This document shows, in pieces, positions 28,608-37,255 of a stretch of 64,000 nucleotides of DNA (position 1 is its first letter; each line of letters begins with the position of its first letter). Position numbers and translations under genes: made by a program. The DNA is from Streptosporangiaceae bacterium (GTDB lineage: Bacteria > Actinomycetota > Actinomycetes > Streptosporangiales > Streptosporangiaceae). The stretch covers positions 17,447-81,446 of the forward strand of contig JAICYD010000014.1 in assembly GCA_025934375.1 (NCBI GenBank). The letters are read 5' to 3'. The notes under the pieces were generated by a model. The model was not told the origin of the DNA. It did not search any database and saw nothing but the letters and a program-made list of their open reading frames with translations.

Positions 28608-29711
28608 TCACCGCGGTCGCCCGGCGGCGGGCCGTTGCACCGTGACACACAGCCCGCCAGCCGGGCGGGGGGCGAGGGCAAGGGTGCCGTCGTGGGCCTG
28701 GGCGATGCTCTTGACGATGGCCAGGCCGAGGCCAACGCCCGCGTGGTCACCGCGGGTGCGCTCGGTGCCCCGCTGGAACGGCTCGGTGAGTGTCGAGACC
28801 AGCTGCGGAGCAAGCCTCTCGCCGGTGTTTTCCACGATGAGCAGGACGGAATCGGTGCGCATAACGGTCTTGACCCGCACGCTGCCGTGTTCAGGGAGGT
28901 TGTGGACGATGGCGTTGTGCAGGAGGTTCGTGGTCAGCTGCAGCAATAGCGCGTGTGAGCCGGTGGTGGGGGTAATGTCCCCGCAGGTCGCGATGGTGAT
29001 GCCGCGCTTCTCCGCGAGGGGCAGGAGTGTTTCCGCGGCTTGTTCGGCGATGAGCGACAAGTCGACGTTCTCTCGGGTGAAGGACCGCTGGCCGGCCCGG
29101 CTGAGCAGGAGCAATGCCTCGGTGAGGTCGATCGCCCGAGCGTTGACAGCGCGCAGGCGCTCATCGAGCGCGCCGCTGTCGCGGTTCGGATCATCGCGGG
29201 CCACTTCGAGCAGGGTCTGCGTGATCGCCAGCGGGGTTCGCAGTTCGTGGGAAGCGTTGGCCGCGAACCTCTGCTGCTCGGCGACATGCGCCTCAAGCCG
29301 CGCGAGCATGGCGTCAAACGCGTCGGCGAGCTCCCGGAACTCATCGCTCGGGCCCGGGAGCCGGATCCGGTGGGATAGCGACCCGTCCGCGGCCATGCGG
29401 GTGGCGTCCGTGATTCGAGCCAGCGGGGCGAGCATGCGCCCGGCGAGAATCCACCCGCCCACGAGACCGAACGCCAGCAGGAACGCCAGCACCGCGGCTG
29501 CCGCCTCGCCGAAGGCTCGCTGGTTGCCGGACCGGCCAGGCATCAACGCCCCGCCGATGCCGGATCGCGTGGTGGTGATCATCGGGTTGTCGGGAAAGAA
29601 CCGCAGGAGGATCACCCACAGGGCGAGCAGCAAGGCGCCCGCGAGCACCAGGAACCCGGCGTAGCTGAGGGTGAGCTTGAGGCGAACGCTCAGCCCAGGT
29701 TCCCTATCCAT
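28608..29711 (-). CDS. vanS: VanS sensor histidine kinase
   Basis: 367 residues. TM1 at about 12-38, a short extracytoplasmic loop of roughly 30 residues and TM2 at about 69-91, followed by a HAMP region (GRMLAPLARITDATRMAADG). The H-box is FAANASHELRTPL with His155, the N-box LTTNLLHNAIVHN and the G-boxes VENTGE and GVGLGLAIV. The small external loop resembles the actinomycete VanS proteins proposed to sense the antibiotic directly, unlike the larger enterococcal sensor. The ATG at 29711 overlaps the end of vanR by 8 bp. It phosphorylates VanR to switch on vanHAX and, from the operator layout, vanRS. Confidence 0.9.
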   Translation of the reverse strand: MDREPGLSVRLKLTLSYAGFLVLAGALLLALWVILLRFFPDNPMITTTRSGIGGALMPGRSGNQRAFGEAAAAVLAFLLAFGLVGGWILAGRMLAPLARITDATRMAADGSLSHRIRLPGPSDEFRELADAFDAMLARLEAHVAEQQRFAANASHELRTPLAITQTLLEVARDDPNRDSGALDERLRAVNARAIDLTEALLLLSRAGQRSFTRENVDLSLIAEQAAETLLPLAEKRGITIATCGDITPTTGSHALLLQLTTNLLHNAIVHNLPEHGSVRVKTVMRTDSVLLIVENTGERLAPQLVSTLTEPFQRGTERTRGDHAGVGLGLAIVKSIAQAHDGTLALAPRPAGGLCVTVQRPAAGRPR

Positions 29712-30399
29712 CGTTGCCTCCCGCCCGCCCGGCGCCGGGCGCTGTGTCGATGTGGTAGCCGACACCGGGCACCGTGGCGATGACCCAGGGCTCGCCCAGG
29801 CGCTTGCGCAGGGCCGAGACCGTGATGCGCACCGCGTTGGTGAACGGGTCGGCGTTCTCGTCCCACGCCCGCTCCAGGAGCTCCTCGGCGCTGATGACAC
29901 CGCCTTCGGCGGCTACGAGGACTTCCAGCACGGCGAACTGCTTCCTGGTCAAGGCGACGTACCGGCCGTCCCGGTAGACCTCGCGGCGGAACGGGTCCAG
30001 GCGCAGGCCCGCGATCTCCCGCACTGGCGGCCTGCTGTGCGCGCGCCTGCGGTCCAGTGCCCTAAGGCGGAGCACGAGCTCTCGAAGCTCGAACGGCTTG
30101 GTGAGGTAGTCGTCGGCGCCCAGGCCGAACCCGGAGGCCTTGTCGTCCAGCCGGTCCGCGGCGGTGAGCATCAAGATCGGCATGCCGCTGCCGGAAGCGA
30201 CGATGGTCTCGGCGATCTCATCACCGCTGGGCCCCGGAATGTCACGGTCGAGGACGGCGATGTCATAGGCGTTGACGCTCAGCAACTCCAGCGCGGTGTC
30301 GCCGTCCCCGGCGATGTCGGCCGCGATCGCTTCCAGGCGCAGGCCATCGCGGATGGCCTCCGCCATGTAGGGCTCATCCTCGACAACCAGCACGCGCAC
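29704..30399 (-). CDS. vanR: VanR response regulator (OmpR/PhoB family)
   Basis: 231 residues: receiver domain with acidic pair ED at 7-8, phospho-acceptor Asp51 in AVLDRDIPG and Lys in LTKPFELREL, then an OmpR winged helix (LTRKQFAVLEVLVAAEGGVISAEELLERAW, RITVSALRKRLG, VPGVGYHID). The GTG at 30399 starts the receiver domain precisely (VRVLVVEDEP); the open frame to 30465 would run through the operator and is rejected. It activates vanH from the direct repeats at 25841 and probably itself from those at 30422. Confidence 0.92.
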   Translation of the reverse strand: MRVLVVEDEPYMAEAIRDGLRLEAIAADIAGDGDTALELLSVNAYDIAVLDRDIPGPSGDEIAETIVASGSGMPILMLTAADRLDDKASGFGLGADDYLTKPFELRELVLRLRALDRRRAHSRPPVREIAGLRLDPFRREVYRDGRYVALTRKQFAVLEVLVAAEGGVISAEELLERAWDENADPFTNAVRITVSALRKRLGEPWVIATVPGVGYHIDTAPGAGRAGGNDG

Positions 30400-30421
30400 G
30401 CTCTCGATGCTACGAGCCCGT

Positions 30422-30453
30422 GCATATCGCCGGCATATCGAAAACCTCATACT
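30422..30453. promoter_or_regulatory. Second VanR-box element, upstream of vanR
   Basis: GCATATCG occurs at 30422-30429 and 30433-30440, again 11 bp apart, followed by AAAA and CATACT (30448-30453). Nearly every base matches the vanH element, in the same plus-strand orientation, although vanR is read from the minus strand. For vanR, TAGCAT at 30412-30407 can serve as the -10, with the repeats over its -35. Confidence 0.65.
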
Positions 30454-30466
30454 GGCCGACGACACG

Positions 30467-31444
30467 CTACATCGTGATGCGGACTCCGGCTCCTCGTTCC
30501 TGGGCCGCGGCGAGGATCAGGGCCGCGGCGGCGGCGTCCTGGACCGCGACCCCGACCGACTTGTAGAGGGTCAGCTGGGTATCGCCGGCCCGCCCGCGTG
30601 CGGTTCCGGCGGCGACCTGCCCGACCTCGACGATGTGGCCGGCGTCGATGGCGTGGCTCTCCACCGCCCGCACGAGCTCGATGGCCCCGGCCGGGGGCGG
30701 GGACAGGGCCGCCGCGCGGGACTCGACCACGACCAGCGCGTCGCGGATGGTGGCGGCGTCGATCTCACCCTCGCCGCCGGCGTTGTACCCCACGGAGTTG
30801 ACGTGGGCGCCAGGCCGCAGCCACTCACGGCGCAGGACCGGAGCGGCCGCGTGGGTGGCGGCGCACACCACGTCGGCCGAGCGCACGGCATCCTCGGCCG
30901 AGGCTATGGCCTGGGCCGGGACGCCGGCAGAGACGAGCTCGCCCGCCAGCGCCCGCGCCTTCGACGCGTCCCGCCCGGCTAGCAGCACGACCTGGACACC
31001 GGGCAGGCGCGCCAGCGCCCGCGCATGGGCGTGGGCTTGCACCCCGGTCCCGATCACCGCGACGCGGCTGGCCCCCGGGCGGGCGAGCAGCCGGGTCGCC
31101 ACGGCCGATCCAGCGGCCGTCCGCGCGGCGGTCACGTGGGTGCCGTCGATCACGGCGACCGGAGTGCCGGTGGCGGGATCGAAGCAGCAAATCAGGGCCT
31201 GGTGGGTGGGACGGTCCTGGTTGTGCGGGTACAAGCTCACCAGCTTGGCGGTGAGGGCGCCGGCCGAGGGCAGGAAAGCCGGCATCGCCGCCAGCATCGC
31301 GTCCTGCTCGGTTACCATCGCGGCGACCCGCGGCGGCACCGATGCCCGGCCCGCGCTCAGCTCGGCCATCGCCGCCTGCAGCGCGTCGGCCAGCGCGTCC
31401 AGGTCGAGCAGCGAGGCGACCTCAGCAGCGGAGATAACCAGCAT
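30467..31444 (-). CDS. Ornithine cyclodeaminase / mu-crystallin family protein
   Basis: 325 residues of the OCD/mu-crystallin family: N-terminal ISAAEVASLLDLDALADAL, TAARTAAGSAVATRLLARPGA before the Rossmann motif VAVIGTGVQAHAHARALARL, and VNSVGYNAGGEGEID. Members are NAD(P)-dependent enzymes such as ornithine cyclodeaminase, alanine dehydrogenase or ketimine reductase; which activity is present cannot be decided. It is upstream of vanR on the same strand, separated by the VanR-box element, and is probably not part of the van system. An alanine dehydrogenase role would connect it to D-Ala supply, but this is only speculation. Confidence 0.87.
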   Translation of the reverse strand: MLVISAAEVASLLDLDALADALQAAMAELSAGRASVPPRVAAMVTEQDAMLAAMPAFLPSAGALTAKLVSLYPHNQDRPTHQALICCFDPATGTPVAVIDGTHVTAARTAAGSAVATRLLARPGASRVAVIGTGVQAHAHARALARLPGVQVVLLAGRDASKARALAGELVSAGVPAQAIASAEDAVRSADVVCAATHAAAPVLRREWLRPGAHVNSVGYNAGGEGEIDAATIRDALVVVESRAAALSPPPAGAIELVRAVESHAIDAGHIVEVGQVAAGTARGRAGDTQLTLYKSVGVAVQDAAAAALILAAAQERGAGVRITM

Positions 31445-31622
31445 CGCAACCCCTCCACGCGCTGCCTCACGCCGACGCCGGCAGCCCTAGCCGCGACCAT
31501 ACACAAATCGACGGTCCCTCCCGCAGGATCCTGCCCCGATCCCGCACAGGACCGCTACTAGTCCCCTGACCTGCGCTTTTGCTACCGTGATGGTGGGACG
31601 GGTGCGACACAGGGGGCGCACC

Positions 31623-31860
31623 ATGAACACGGCCCGCAAGGCCTACGTCGTGCGAGACGCCGACAGCGACATCCCGTCCGGCGACGTCACCCAGGTCTAC
31701 GCCTACACCCTCAAGGGCCTGACCACCGCCCTGGATGACGCCCGCCTGCGCAGCTACCGCGGCATCCCCCAGGTGGTCGTCCTCATGACGGACGGCCAAG
31801 CCACCGTCATCCGCCGCTTCGACCACGGCCGCGAGGTCCCCGTGACGCCCTTAGCTAAAC
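31623..31860 (+). pseudogene. N-terminal fragment of an unknown small protein
   Basis: An ATG at 31623, after an AGGGGGCGC purine-rich patch, opens a frame with plausible coding sequence for about 75 residues (KAYVVRDADSDIPSGDVTQVYAYTLKG, QVVVLMTDGQATVIRRFDHGREVP). Beyond about 31850 the same frame stays open to 32141 but becomes an Arg/Gln/Cys-rich shadow of the F5/8-domain gene in another frame. The natural C-terminus therefore seems lost at a junction near 31850. Function not recognised. Confidence 0.4.
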
Positions 31861-31876
31861 CCGTGCTGCCACTGCG

Positions 31877-32710
31877 GTGCCTGTTCCCGCAGCGCTGCCA
31901 GCACCAGCAGCGTCTGCGGCGAGAACTCCCGGCGCGATGTCACGCCCGGCGGACCTCGACTTCGGCAAGGGCCCGGCCGGAACGCCCACCGGCCGGCTGG
32001 TGCAGACCATTAGCCCGGACGTTCTCGCCGGCGAGAACATGGTGCGGCTGGGTAACTCGTGGATGGCCTACTCACAGCCGTACGGCGCCACCATCAGCGG
32101 CGGAGCGGTCACCACCTTGCCCCGGTCGGGCTGGACGGTGACCACCGTGAGCACCGAGGATGGAGGCTCCATCGCCAACATGCTTGACGGCGACCCGAAC
32201 ACCCGGTGGAGTTCCGGCCACGGGCAGGCCCCCGGCGACTGGGTCCAGGTCGACCTGGGCGCGCAAACCACCTTCAGCCAGATCTCGCTCGACGTCGGCC
32301 CGAACACCGGTGACTTCGTGAACCGCTACGAGGTACAGGTCTCCTCGGACGGGTCGACCTGGAACTCGATCGCCCGCGGCGCGGGCACCACCGGGATCAT
32401 GACCATCCCGCTGCCGACGACCACCGCCCGCTTCATCAAGCTGGTCAGCCTGGCCAGCTCGGGCAGCTGGTGGTCGATCACCGAGCTCAACGTCGGCGTC
32501 GCCCCCGGAGCCACCAGCGGCGACAGCGGCAACCTGCGAACCGCCAGCACGACCATTCACGGCCCCGACGGGGTACCGGCCCAGGTCACCTCCCGCTACA
32601 ACGCGGGCAATGGCGCCGCAACGGTGGCCTTCCCGCTCCCCGGATTCAACTACGCCTACGCCCTGCCGCCAACGGCCGCGGTCACCTTCGCCACCTGGCC
32701 GGCGTCGTGA
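31877..32710 (+). CDS. F5/8 type C (CBM32-like) carbohydrate-binding protein, probably truncated
   Basis: 277 residues from GTG 31877 (ATG 31937 is an alternative). A discoidin/F5-8C jelly-roll domain at about 90-205 is clear: IANMLDGDPNTRWSSGH, DWVQVDLGAQTTFSQISLDVG, YEVQVSSDGSTWNSIA and ARFIKLVSLASSGSWWSITELNVG. In secreted glycosidases of actinomycetes such domains follow a catalytic module; here there is none. The first residues (VPVPAALPAPAASAA) look like the end of a signal peptide cut short. It is most simply the C-terminal part of a once larger extracellular enzyme joined to unrelated DNA at about 31855. Confidence 0.6.
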   Translation: MPVPAALPAPAASAARTPGAMSRPADLDFGKGPAGTPTGRLVQTISPDVLAGENMVRLGNSWMAYSQPYGATISGGAVTTLPRSGWTVTTVSTEDGGSIANMLDGDPNTRWSSGHGQAPGDWVQVDLGAQTTFSQISLDVGPNTGDFVNRYEVQVSSDGSTWNSIARGAGTTGIMTIPLPTTTARFIKLVSLASSGSWWSITELNVGVAPGATSGDSGNLRTASTTIHGPDGVPAQVTSRYNAGNGAATVAFPLPGFNYAYALPPTAAVTFATWPAS

Positions 32711-32757
32711 CCATCACCGCCCGGCCCGAAGCGGTCAAGGTGACCGCCAATGCCTTA

Positions 32758-32997
32758 TCAGCGGGCCAGGACCCTGGGATGTTCGCGCCAGGCGGGCATG
32801 GTGGCCATGTAGTCGAGCACCTGCCGTTCGATGTCCTGCTTGGAGGTCCCCGGGTCGCGGCGCGCCTGCCAGGCGGCCATCCGGGCGAAGCGCTCCTCAA
32901 AGGACTGGAGCGCGCCGCTGTCGTCGGTGCAGTAGCCGCAGTACCGGCCGCTCTCGATGGGCATGCCGCAACTCTCACAGCTTGATGTCGTGGTCAT
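32758..32997 (-). CDS. Small zinc-ribbon protein
   Basis: 79 residues from the ATG at 32997, chosen because GGAGGAGATATCC precedes it. CESCGMPI and RYCGYCTDD give a four-cysteine zinc ribbon at about residues 7-24; the rest is helical and charged (SFEERFARMAAWQARRDP, then QDIERQVLDYMATMPAWREHP). It belongs to a small actinobacterial and enterobacterial zinc-ribbon family of unknown function. It overlaps the 3' end of the MarR gene by 23 bp and is therefore co-translated with it. Confidence 0.75.
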   Translation of the reverse strand: MTTTSSCESCGMPIESGRYCGYCTDDSGALQSFEERFARMAAWQARRDPGTSKQDIERQVLDYMATMPAWREHPRVLAR

Positions 32998-33454
32998 GGA
33001 TATCTCCTCCGTGAGTTCGTGCGCCATGAGACTGTGCCTGCTCGATCAAGGCGAGCATCCCCGCGTTCAGCGCATCGGCCTGACCCGGCGGCAGCCGGGC
33101 CATGGCCCGGGCGAGCAGGTCAAGGCCGAGCACATCCCGGTCCCGCCGCAACGCCTCGTGCCCGCCGGGCGTCAGCCAGATCAGCGTCCGTCGCCGGTCC
33201 CCTGGATCGATCTCGCGCTCTAGCAGGCCGTCGCGCTCCAGATGTGTCACGATCTCGCTGATCACCGACTGCGCCCTGCGCATGTGCGCCGCGGCCTCGC
33301 CGACGGTCAGCGGGCCTGCCAGCGCCAGGTGCTCGAGCATCGCCCTTGAGGCACCCGGCAGCTCGCTCCGCGGCCGGTCACGACGATGAAACGTCAGGTA
33401 GACGGCCCGGAACAGCTCCGCGAACCGCTCTGCTCGCGCCTGTTCCTCAGTCAC
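32975..33454 (-). CDS. MarR-family transcriptional regulator
   Basis: 159 residues from the GTG at 33454. The winged helix is visible as MLEHLALAGPLTVGEAAAHMRRAQSVISEIVTHLERDGLLEREIDPGDRRRTLIWLTPGGHEAL, including the MarR wing D-x-R-R-R. The C-terminal dimerisation helix is rich in Ala/Leu and ends in a His/Asp-rich tail (HGGDIHDHDIKL). The frame upstream to 33814 is a shadow of the opposite-strand small membrane gene. The GTG lies 184 bp from that divergent gene; the adjacent co-translated zinc-ribbon gene is probably part of the same response. Confidence 0.88.
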   Translation of the reverse strand: MTEEQARAERFAELFRAVYLTFHRRDRPRSELPGASRAMLEHLALAGPLTVGEAAAHMRRAQSVISEIVTHLERDGLLEREIDPGDRRRTLIWLTPGGHEALRRDRDVLGLDLLARAMARLPPGQADALNAGMLALIEQAQSHGARTHGGDIHDHDIKL

Positions 33455-33637
33455 GGCAACAGCTTTCCGGCCACGTAATTCATCGTCAATCCCGATGCAC
33501 CGGCGCATGCCGCCCGCGTGCTGGCACCGTCCCGTTGCACGGCAGGCTGCGACGGAACGGGGATAAAACGGCGATCGCCTGGTAGTAACTACTGCGTTCC
33601 GCTTCACGCGGTCAGTACGCGAAACCGGAGGCTCCAC

Positions 33638-33835
33638 ATGCGCATTGGCGCGCTTGTCCTGGTGATCTGGCTGATTATCGGCGCGATAGCCGCCGGGCAA
33701 CGCCACTACTACAGCTCGGGCTCGCAGAACTGCGCCGGAGCCGGCACGACGCTGGTGACGATCCTGGCTGGCCCGCTCAACTATGTCGGCGTGAACCCGA
33801 AGGTGGCCTGCCACTTGCCGCAGCCTTCTAAGTGA
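33638..33835 (+). CDS. Small conserved single-span membrane protein
   Basis: 65 residues. The ATG at 33638 has CCGGAGG upstream. One hydrophobic helix at residues 3-20 (IGALVLVIWLIIGAIAAG) is followed by QRHYYSSGSQNCAGAGTTLVTILAGPLNYVGVNPKVAC. This is a conserved actinobacterial membrane protein family, to my recollection, with no assigned function. The longer frame from 33518 has no support. Confidence 0.75.
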   Translation: MRIGALVLVIWLIIGAIAAGQRHYYSSGSQNCAGAGTTLVTILAGPLNYVGVNPKVACHLPQPSK

Positions 33836-33896
33836 TCTGAGTACGGGTGGCGTGAGCCGGCTCGCCCCTGCCGGAGATCAGCCCGCTGGCGCGAGA

Positions 33897-34430
33897 TCAC
33901 GGCTCCCGAGCATATGTAGCTGTTGACCTGCGTATTTCTTCCTGCACGATTTGGCGGATATCGGCGCGGCGGGCGCGGCGCCAGGTGACGGCCGCCACGA
34001 AGAAGGCGGCCAGCGCCAAGAACGCGCAGGCGATGGCGGTGTGGACTGAGACTTGGGCCGCCCGGAATTCGACCGGGACGCCCGCGATCGAATTCACCAC
34101 GGTCACCATCGGCCGGGCGAAACTGAAGATGCCGCCGGGCGCGGCCAGGTGCGCGGTCGTGCGCTCGCTGGGTGCCAGCCAGCGCAGGTCGCTGAAGTGC
34201 AGCAGCGAGCAGACGGTCACCGCGGCCGCGGAAAACCCGAGCGCCATGGCACCGCCGCGAATGATCACAGAAGGCGCGGGCGCTCGCCGGCGGTTCCTCG
34301 CCGCCCCAAGGAGCGGCGCCGCGAAGCCGGCTGCCGTGGCGAGCGTTATCAGCCAGGCGCGGTAGTCCGCGACGAGCCAGGTCCAGTCGTTGATGTGCGT
34401 CAATGCCCAGTGCGCCGCGCCGGAGCTCAT
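33897..34430 (-). CDS. Membrane protein of unknown function
   Basis: 177 residues from the ATG at 34430; the in-frame ATG at 34445 overlaps the AAGGAGGAG ribosome binding site, so 34430 is the start. Three hydrophobic helices at roughly residues 22-42, 58-78 and 128-150, a Trp-rich N-terminus (THINDWTWLVADYRAWLI), and a C-terminal cytoplasmic Arg-rich helix (RRARRADIRQIVQEEIRRS). No domain recognised. Monocistronic. Confidence 0.65.
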   Translation of the reverse strand: MSSGAAHWALTHINDWTWLVADYRAWLITLATAAGFAAPLLGAARNRRRAPAPSVIIRGGAMALGFSAAAVTVCSLLHFSDLRWLAPSERTTAHLAAPGGIFSFARPMVTVVNSIAGVPVEFRAAQVSVHTAIACAFLALAAFFVAAVTWRRARRADIRQIVQEEIRRSTATYAREP

Positions 34431-34647
34431 CGGCTCCTCCTTCACCTACTGCGGATTCCGGTCGGATTCATACCCGGCATGTGCCGATATCGCTTCGCCC
34501 ACGGGTCGCTACTTGGTGTCGGACGCTGGCGGGATCGAGGCCAGCGCGGCAAGGACCGCGTCCACTCTAGAATCCGAGTCCGCTCCAGGCTTGGGGATAA
34601 AAGGCAGGAGCTGGGCGCCCCAGCCGACTGCGGCGCCCAGCCCCTGA

Positions 34648-36822
34648 TCAGCGGATCGCGGGGACTGAAGCGGGTGGGGCTGGCGCGGGTTCTGAGGGCT
34701 CGATGGCCAGATGCGGGAGATGGCGGTCTAGCCAGCGGGGCAGCCACCAGTTGGCGTCACCGAACAGGTGCATCGCGGCCGGCACGAGCACGGTGCGGAG
34801 GATGAAGGCGTCCAGCGCGACCGCTGCGGCCAGCCCGATGCCGAACTCGGCGACATCTCGCTGCCCCAGGAACGAGAACGTGAGGAACACGCAGATCATG
34901 ATGGTTGCCGCGGCGGTGATGACCCGCGCGGTCTCCACCTGCCCGCTGCGGACCGCGACCGAGTTCCGGCGGCCGTGCACCCACTCCTCGTTCATCCGGC
35001 TGACCAGGAACACCTGGTAGTCCATGGACAGGCCGAACAAGATGGCCAGCGTCACCACCGGCAGGAAGGCCTCGACTGGCCCGGCCTGCCCGAGGCCGAA
35101 CGCGCCGGTCCCCCAGCCCCACTGGAAGAACGCGGTCAGCACCCCGAACGACGCCGCCGCGGCGAGCAGGTTCATCACCGCCGCGGTCGCCGGGACCAGC
35201 AGGCTGCGGAACGCCACCACGAGCAGCAGGAAACTCAGCCCGATGATGGCCAGGATGAACCACGGCAGCTTCGCTTTCACCACGGCGGCGAAGTCCGCGA
35301 ACGTGGCGGTGACGCCGCCAACGTACGCCCGCATCGTAGTGCCGCGCTCGGCCGCCGGGATGATGTCATTGCGCAAGGTAGTGATCAGGTCGGACGTCGC
35401 CTTCGCCTCGGGCGACGTCGCCGGGGTCACTTCGAAGACCTCGGTGCCGCCCGTCGCGGCGAGCGGCGTCACGCTTGTCACATCGGCCACCTTGGGCAGG
35501 CCGGCTTCTAGCGCGCGGAACGCGGCCCGGTCCGCCGCTGAGTGGGTCTGCGCCACCAGTATCAGCGGCCCGTTGAAGCCCGGCCCGAAGCCCTCGGCCA
35601 GCAAGTCATACGCCTGCCGTGTGGTGGTCGAGGAGGGATTGTTTCCCTGATCCGAGGAGCCGAGCCGCAGGCTGAGCACCGGGATCGCGAGCAGCACCAT
35701 GACGGACGTGGCCGCGATGGCGAGGACCGCCGGCCTCCGTTCGACGGTCCCCGACCAGCGCGCCCATAGCCCCGCTGAGCCCGGCGCAGGCGTCCCGGCG
35801 ATCAGCCGGCGCCGCTGTCGCCGGCTCAGCACCCGCATCTTGAAGACGCCGAGCAGTGCTGGCAGCAGGGTGACCGCCGCGAGCACGGTGAAGACGACGG
35901 TGAGCGCGGAGGCGACCGCGAGCCCGTTCAGGAAGCCGACGCCCAGGACCAGGATGCCGAGCAGCGCGATGCACACGGTGCTGCCCGCGAACAGGACGGC
36001 GCGGCCGGAGGTGTTGATGGCCTGGACCGCCGCCTCCTCGGGCGGGAGCCCTGCCTGCAAGCCACGGCGGTGCCTGGTGACGATCAACAGGGCATAGTCG
36101 ATGCCCACGCCCAGGCCTATCAGGGCGCCGAGGACCGGCGCGATGTCGACCACGTTCATGGCATGGGTCAGCGGCGCGATCGCCATCAGCCCGCCGCCGA
36201 CCCCGGCAACGGCCGTGACCAGCGGCAACAGCATAGCCAGGAGAGAGCCGAACGCGATGAACAGCACCACCGCGGCCGCCAGCACGCCAACCGCCGAGCT
36301 GGTGGAAAGCGGCGCCTGTTCGGTGTTCCCGATCGCCTGGCCGCCGAGTTGCACGTTGAGCCCGGGGGCGCGCGCTGCCCTGGCCGCGTCGATGACCCGG
36401 GTGATGTCCGCCTTGGCCAGGTCGCCTGCCTGCCTGGCGAAGTCGATCGTGGCGTACGCGGTGCGGCCGTCCCGGCTGATCCGCGCGGCCCCGCGCGGCC
36501 CGTACGGGCTGACCACAGCCACGACCTCGGGCATCGCCGCGACCTGCCGGAGCACCGCGCTCATCCGGGCCGTCACGGCCGCATCCCGCACCGTACCGTG
36601 ACTGACCCGCCAGACGATCGTGTCGGAGTCGCCGGCCTGCGCTGGGGCCGCTTTGGCCAGCAACTGCTGCGCCGTGTCGGAACCCGTGCCGGGCAGTGAG
36701 AATGAGTTGTCGTAGTTGCTCTTGACGGCCTGAGATAGCGCGCCCAGGCCGATCAGCACGATCACCCAGGTCGCGATAACCGCGAACCGGTGGTGATAGC
36801 ACCACCTCGCGATGGCAGCCAT
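34648..36822 (-). CDS. MMPL-family RND exporter
   Basis: 724 residues with the two-fold RND layout: TM1 (FAVIATWVIVLIGLGAL), a large periplasmic loop (SYPG-type PYGPRGAARISRDGRTAYATIDF), TM2-6, a second loop and TM7-12 (LPWFILAIIGLSFLLLVVAFRSLLVP, then VFLTFSFLGQRDVAEFGIGLAAAVALDAFILRTVLVPA). GIGVDYALL and LSMDYQVFLVSRM are the proton-relay motifs of MmpL proteins. MmpL-type pumps export lipids or drugs. The start ATG at 36822 follows ACAGGAG; the frame to 36906 is not used. The neighbours do not show its substrate. Confidence 0.92.
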   Translation of the reverse strand: MAAIARWCYHHRFAVIATWVIVLIGLGALSQAVKSNYDNSFSLPGTGSDTAQQLLAKAAPAQAGDSDTIVWRVSHGTVRDAAVTARMSAVLRQVAAMPEVVAVVSPYGPRGAARISRDGRTAYATIDFARQAGDLAKADITRVIDAARAARAPGLNVQLGGQAIGNTEQAPLSTSSAVGVLAAAVVLFIAFGSLLAMLLPLVTAVAGVGGGLMAIAPLTHAMNVVDIAPVLGALIGLGVGIDYALLIVTRHRRGLQAGLPPEEAAVQAINTSGRAVLFAGSTVCIALLGILVLGVGFLNGLAVASALTVVFTVLAAVTLLPALLGVFKMRVLSRRQRRRLIAGTPAPGSAGLWARWSGTVERRPAVLAIAATSVMVLLAIPVLSLRLGSSDQGNNPSSTTTRQAYDLLAEGFGPGFNGPLILVAQTHSAADRAAFRALEAGLPKVADVTSVTPLAATGGTEVFEVTPATSPEAKATSDLITTLRNDIIPAAERGTTMRAYVGGVTATFADFAAVVKAKLPWFILAIIGLSFLLLVVAFRSLLVPATAAVMNLLAAAASFGVLTAFFQWGWGTGAFGLGQAGPVEAFLPVVTLAILFGLSMDYQVFLVSRMNEEWVHGRRNSVAVRSGQVETARVITAAATIMICVFLTFSFLGQRDVAEFGIGLAAAVALDAFILRTVLVPAAMHLFGDANWWLPRWLDRHLPHLAIEPSEPAPAPPASVPAIR

Positions 36823-37255
36823 GATTCTCCTGTTCTGGTCATGATCCTGGTGAGCTGAACCTGCCGCCGGACGGCTCCCGCCGGTTGCGGTAGATGTCGT
36901 TGCCATGCCATCGATGCTGTCGGGCGAACGGCCGGTCGTCGTCGTGCGCGGGAAGACACTTCTTCCTAGTCAGCGGGGATGCCGTCCGGTGCCGGGCTAC
37001 CGCACGGGAAGTATGATGCCGACGAGCGCGCGCTGGTCCTCGCCGTCCGCGGCAAGGTCCACCGCGCCTGGCGTGACTACGGGCGGTCGATCTCGCTACA
37101 CTGTTCGCATGGTCACGGTCCCGGTTTCGCTGGCCCGCATCTCGGGCTTCCGTGGTCGTGCCCTAGTTGCCTGGCGCCGCGGCCTGTCTCGGCTAAGTCT
37201 CCTGGCTGCCCGCGGGAATGCCGTGCCGGCGGCTACCGCGAGGCCGATAAGGCCC
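36823..37255. other. Intergenic region before the nucleotidyltransferase pair
   Basis: 433 bp with no gene I can support. TACACT at 37096-37101 is a good -10, 7 bp before an ATG at 37109 that is in frame with the next gene; either a leaderless mRNA starts there or the 5' leader reaches the GTG at 37256. The predicted residues between 37109 and 37256 look non-coding. Confidence 0.4.

Noticed and set aside
25841..30453. Glycopeptide antibiotic biosynthetic cluster around the van genes
   Set aside because: No NRPS, Hpg/Dpg biosynthesis, halogenase or glycosyltransferase genes flank the module; the nearby 38.7-55 kb cluster has an unrelated gene set.
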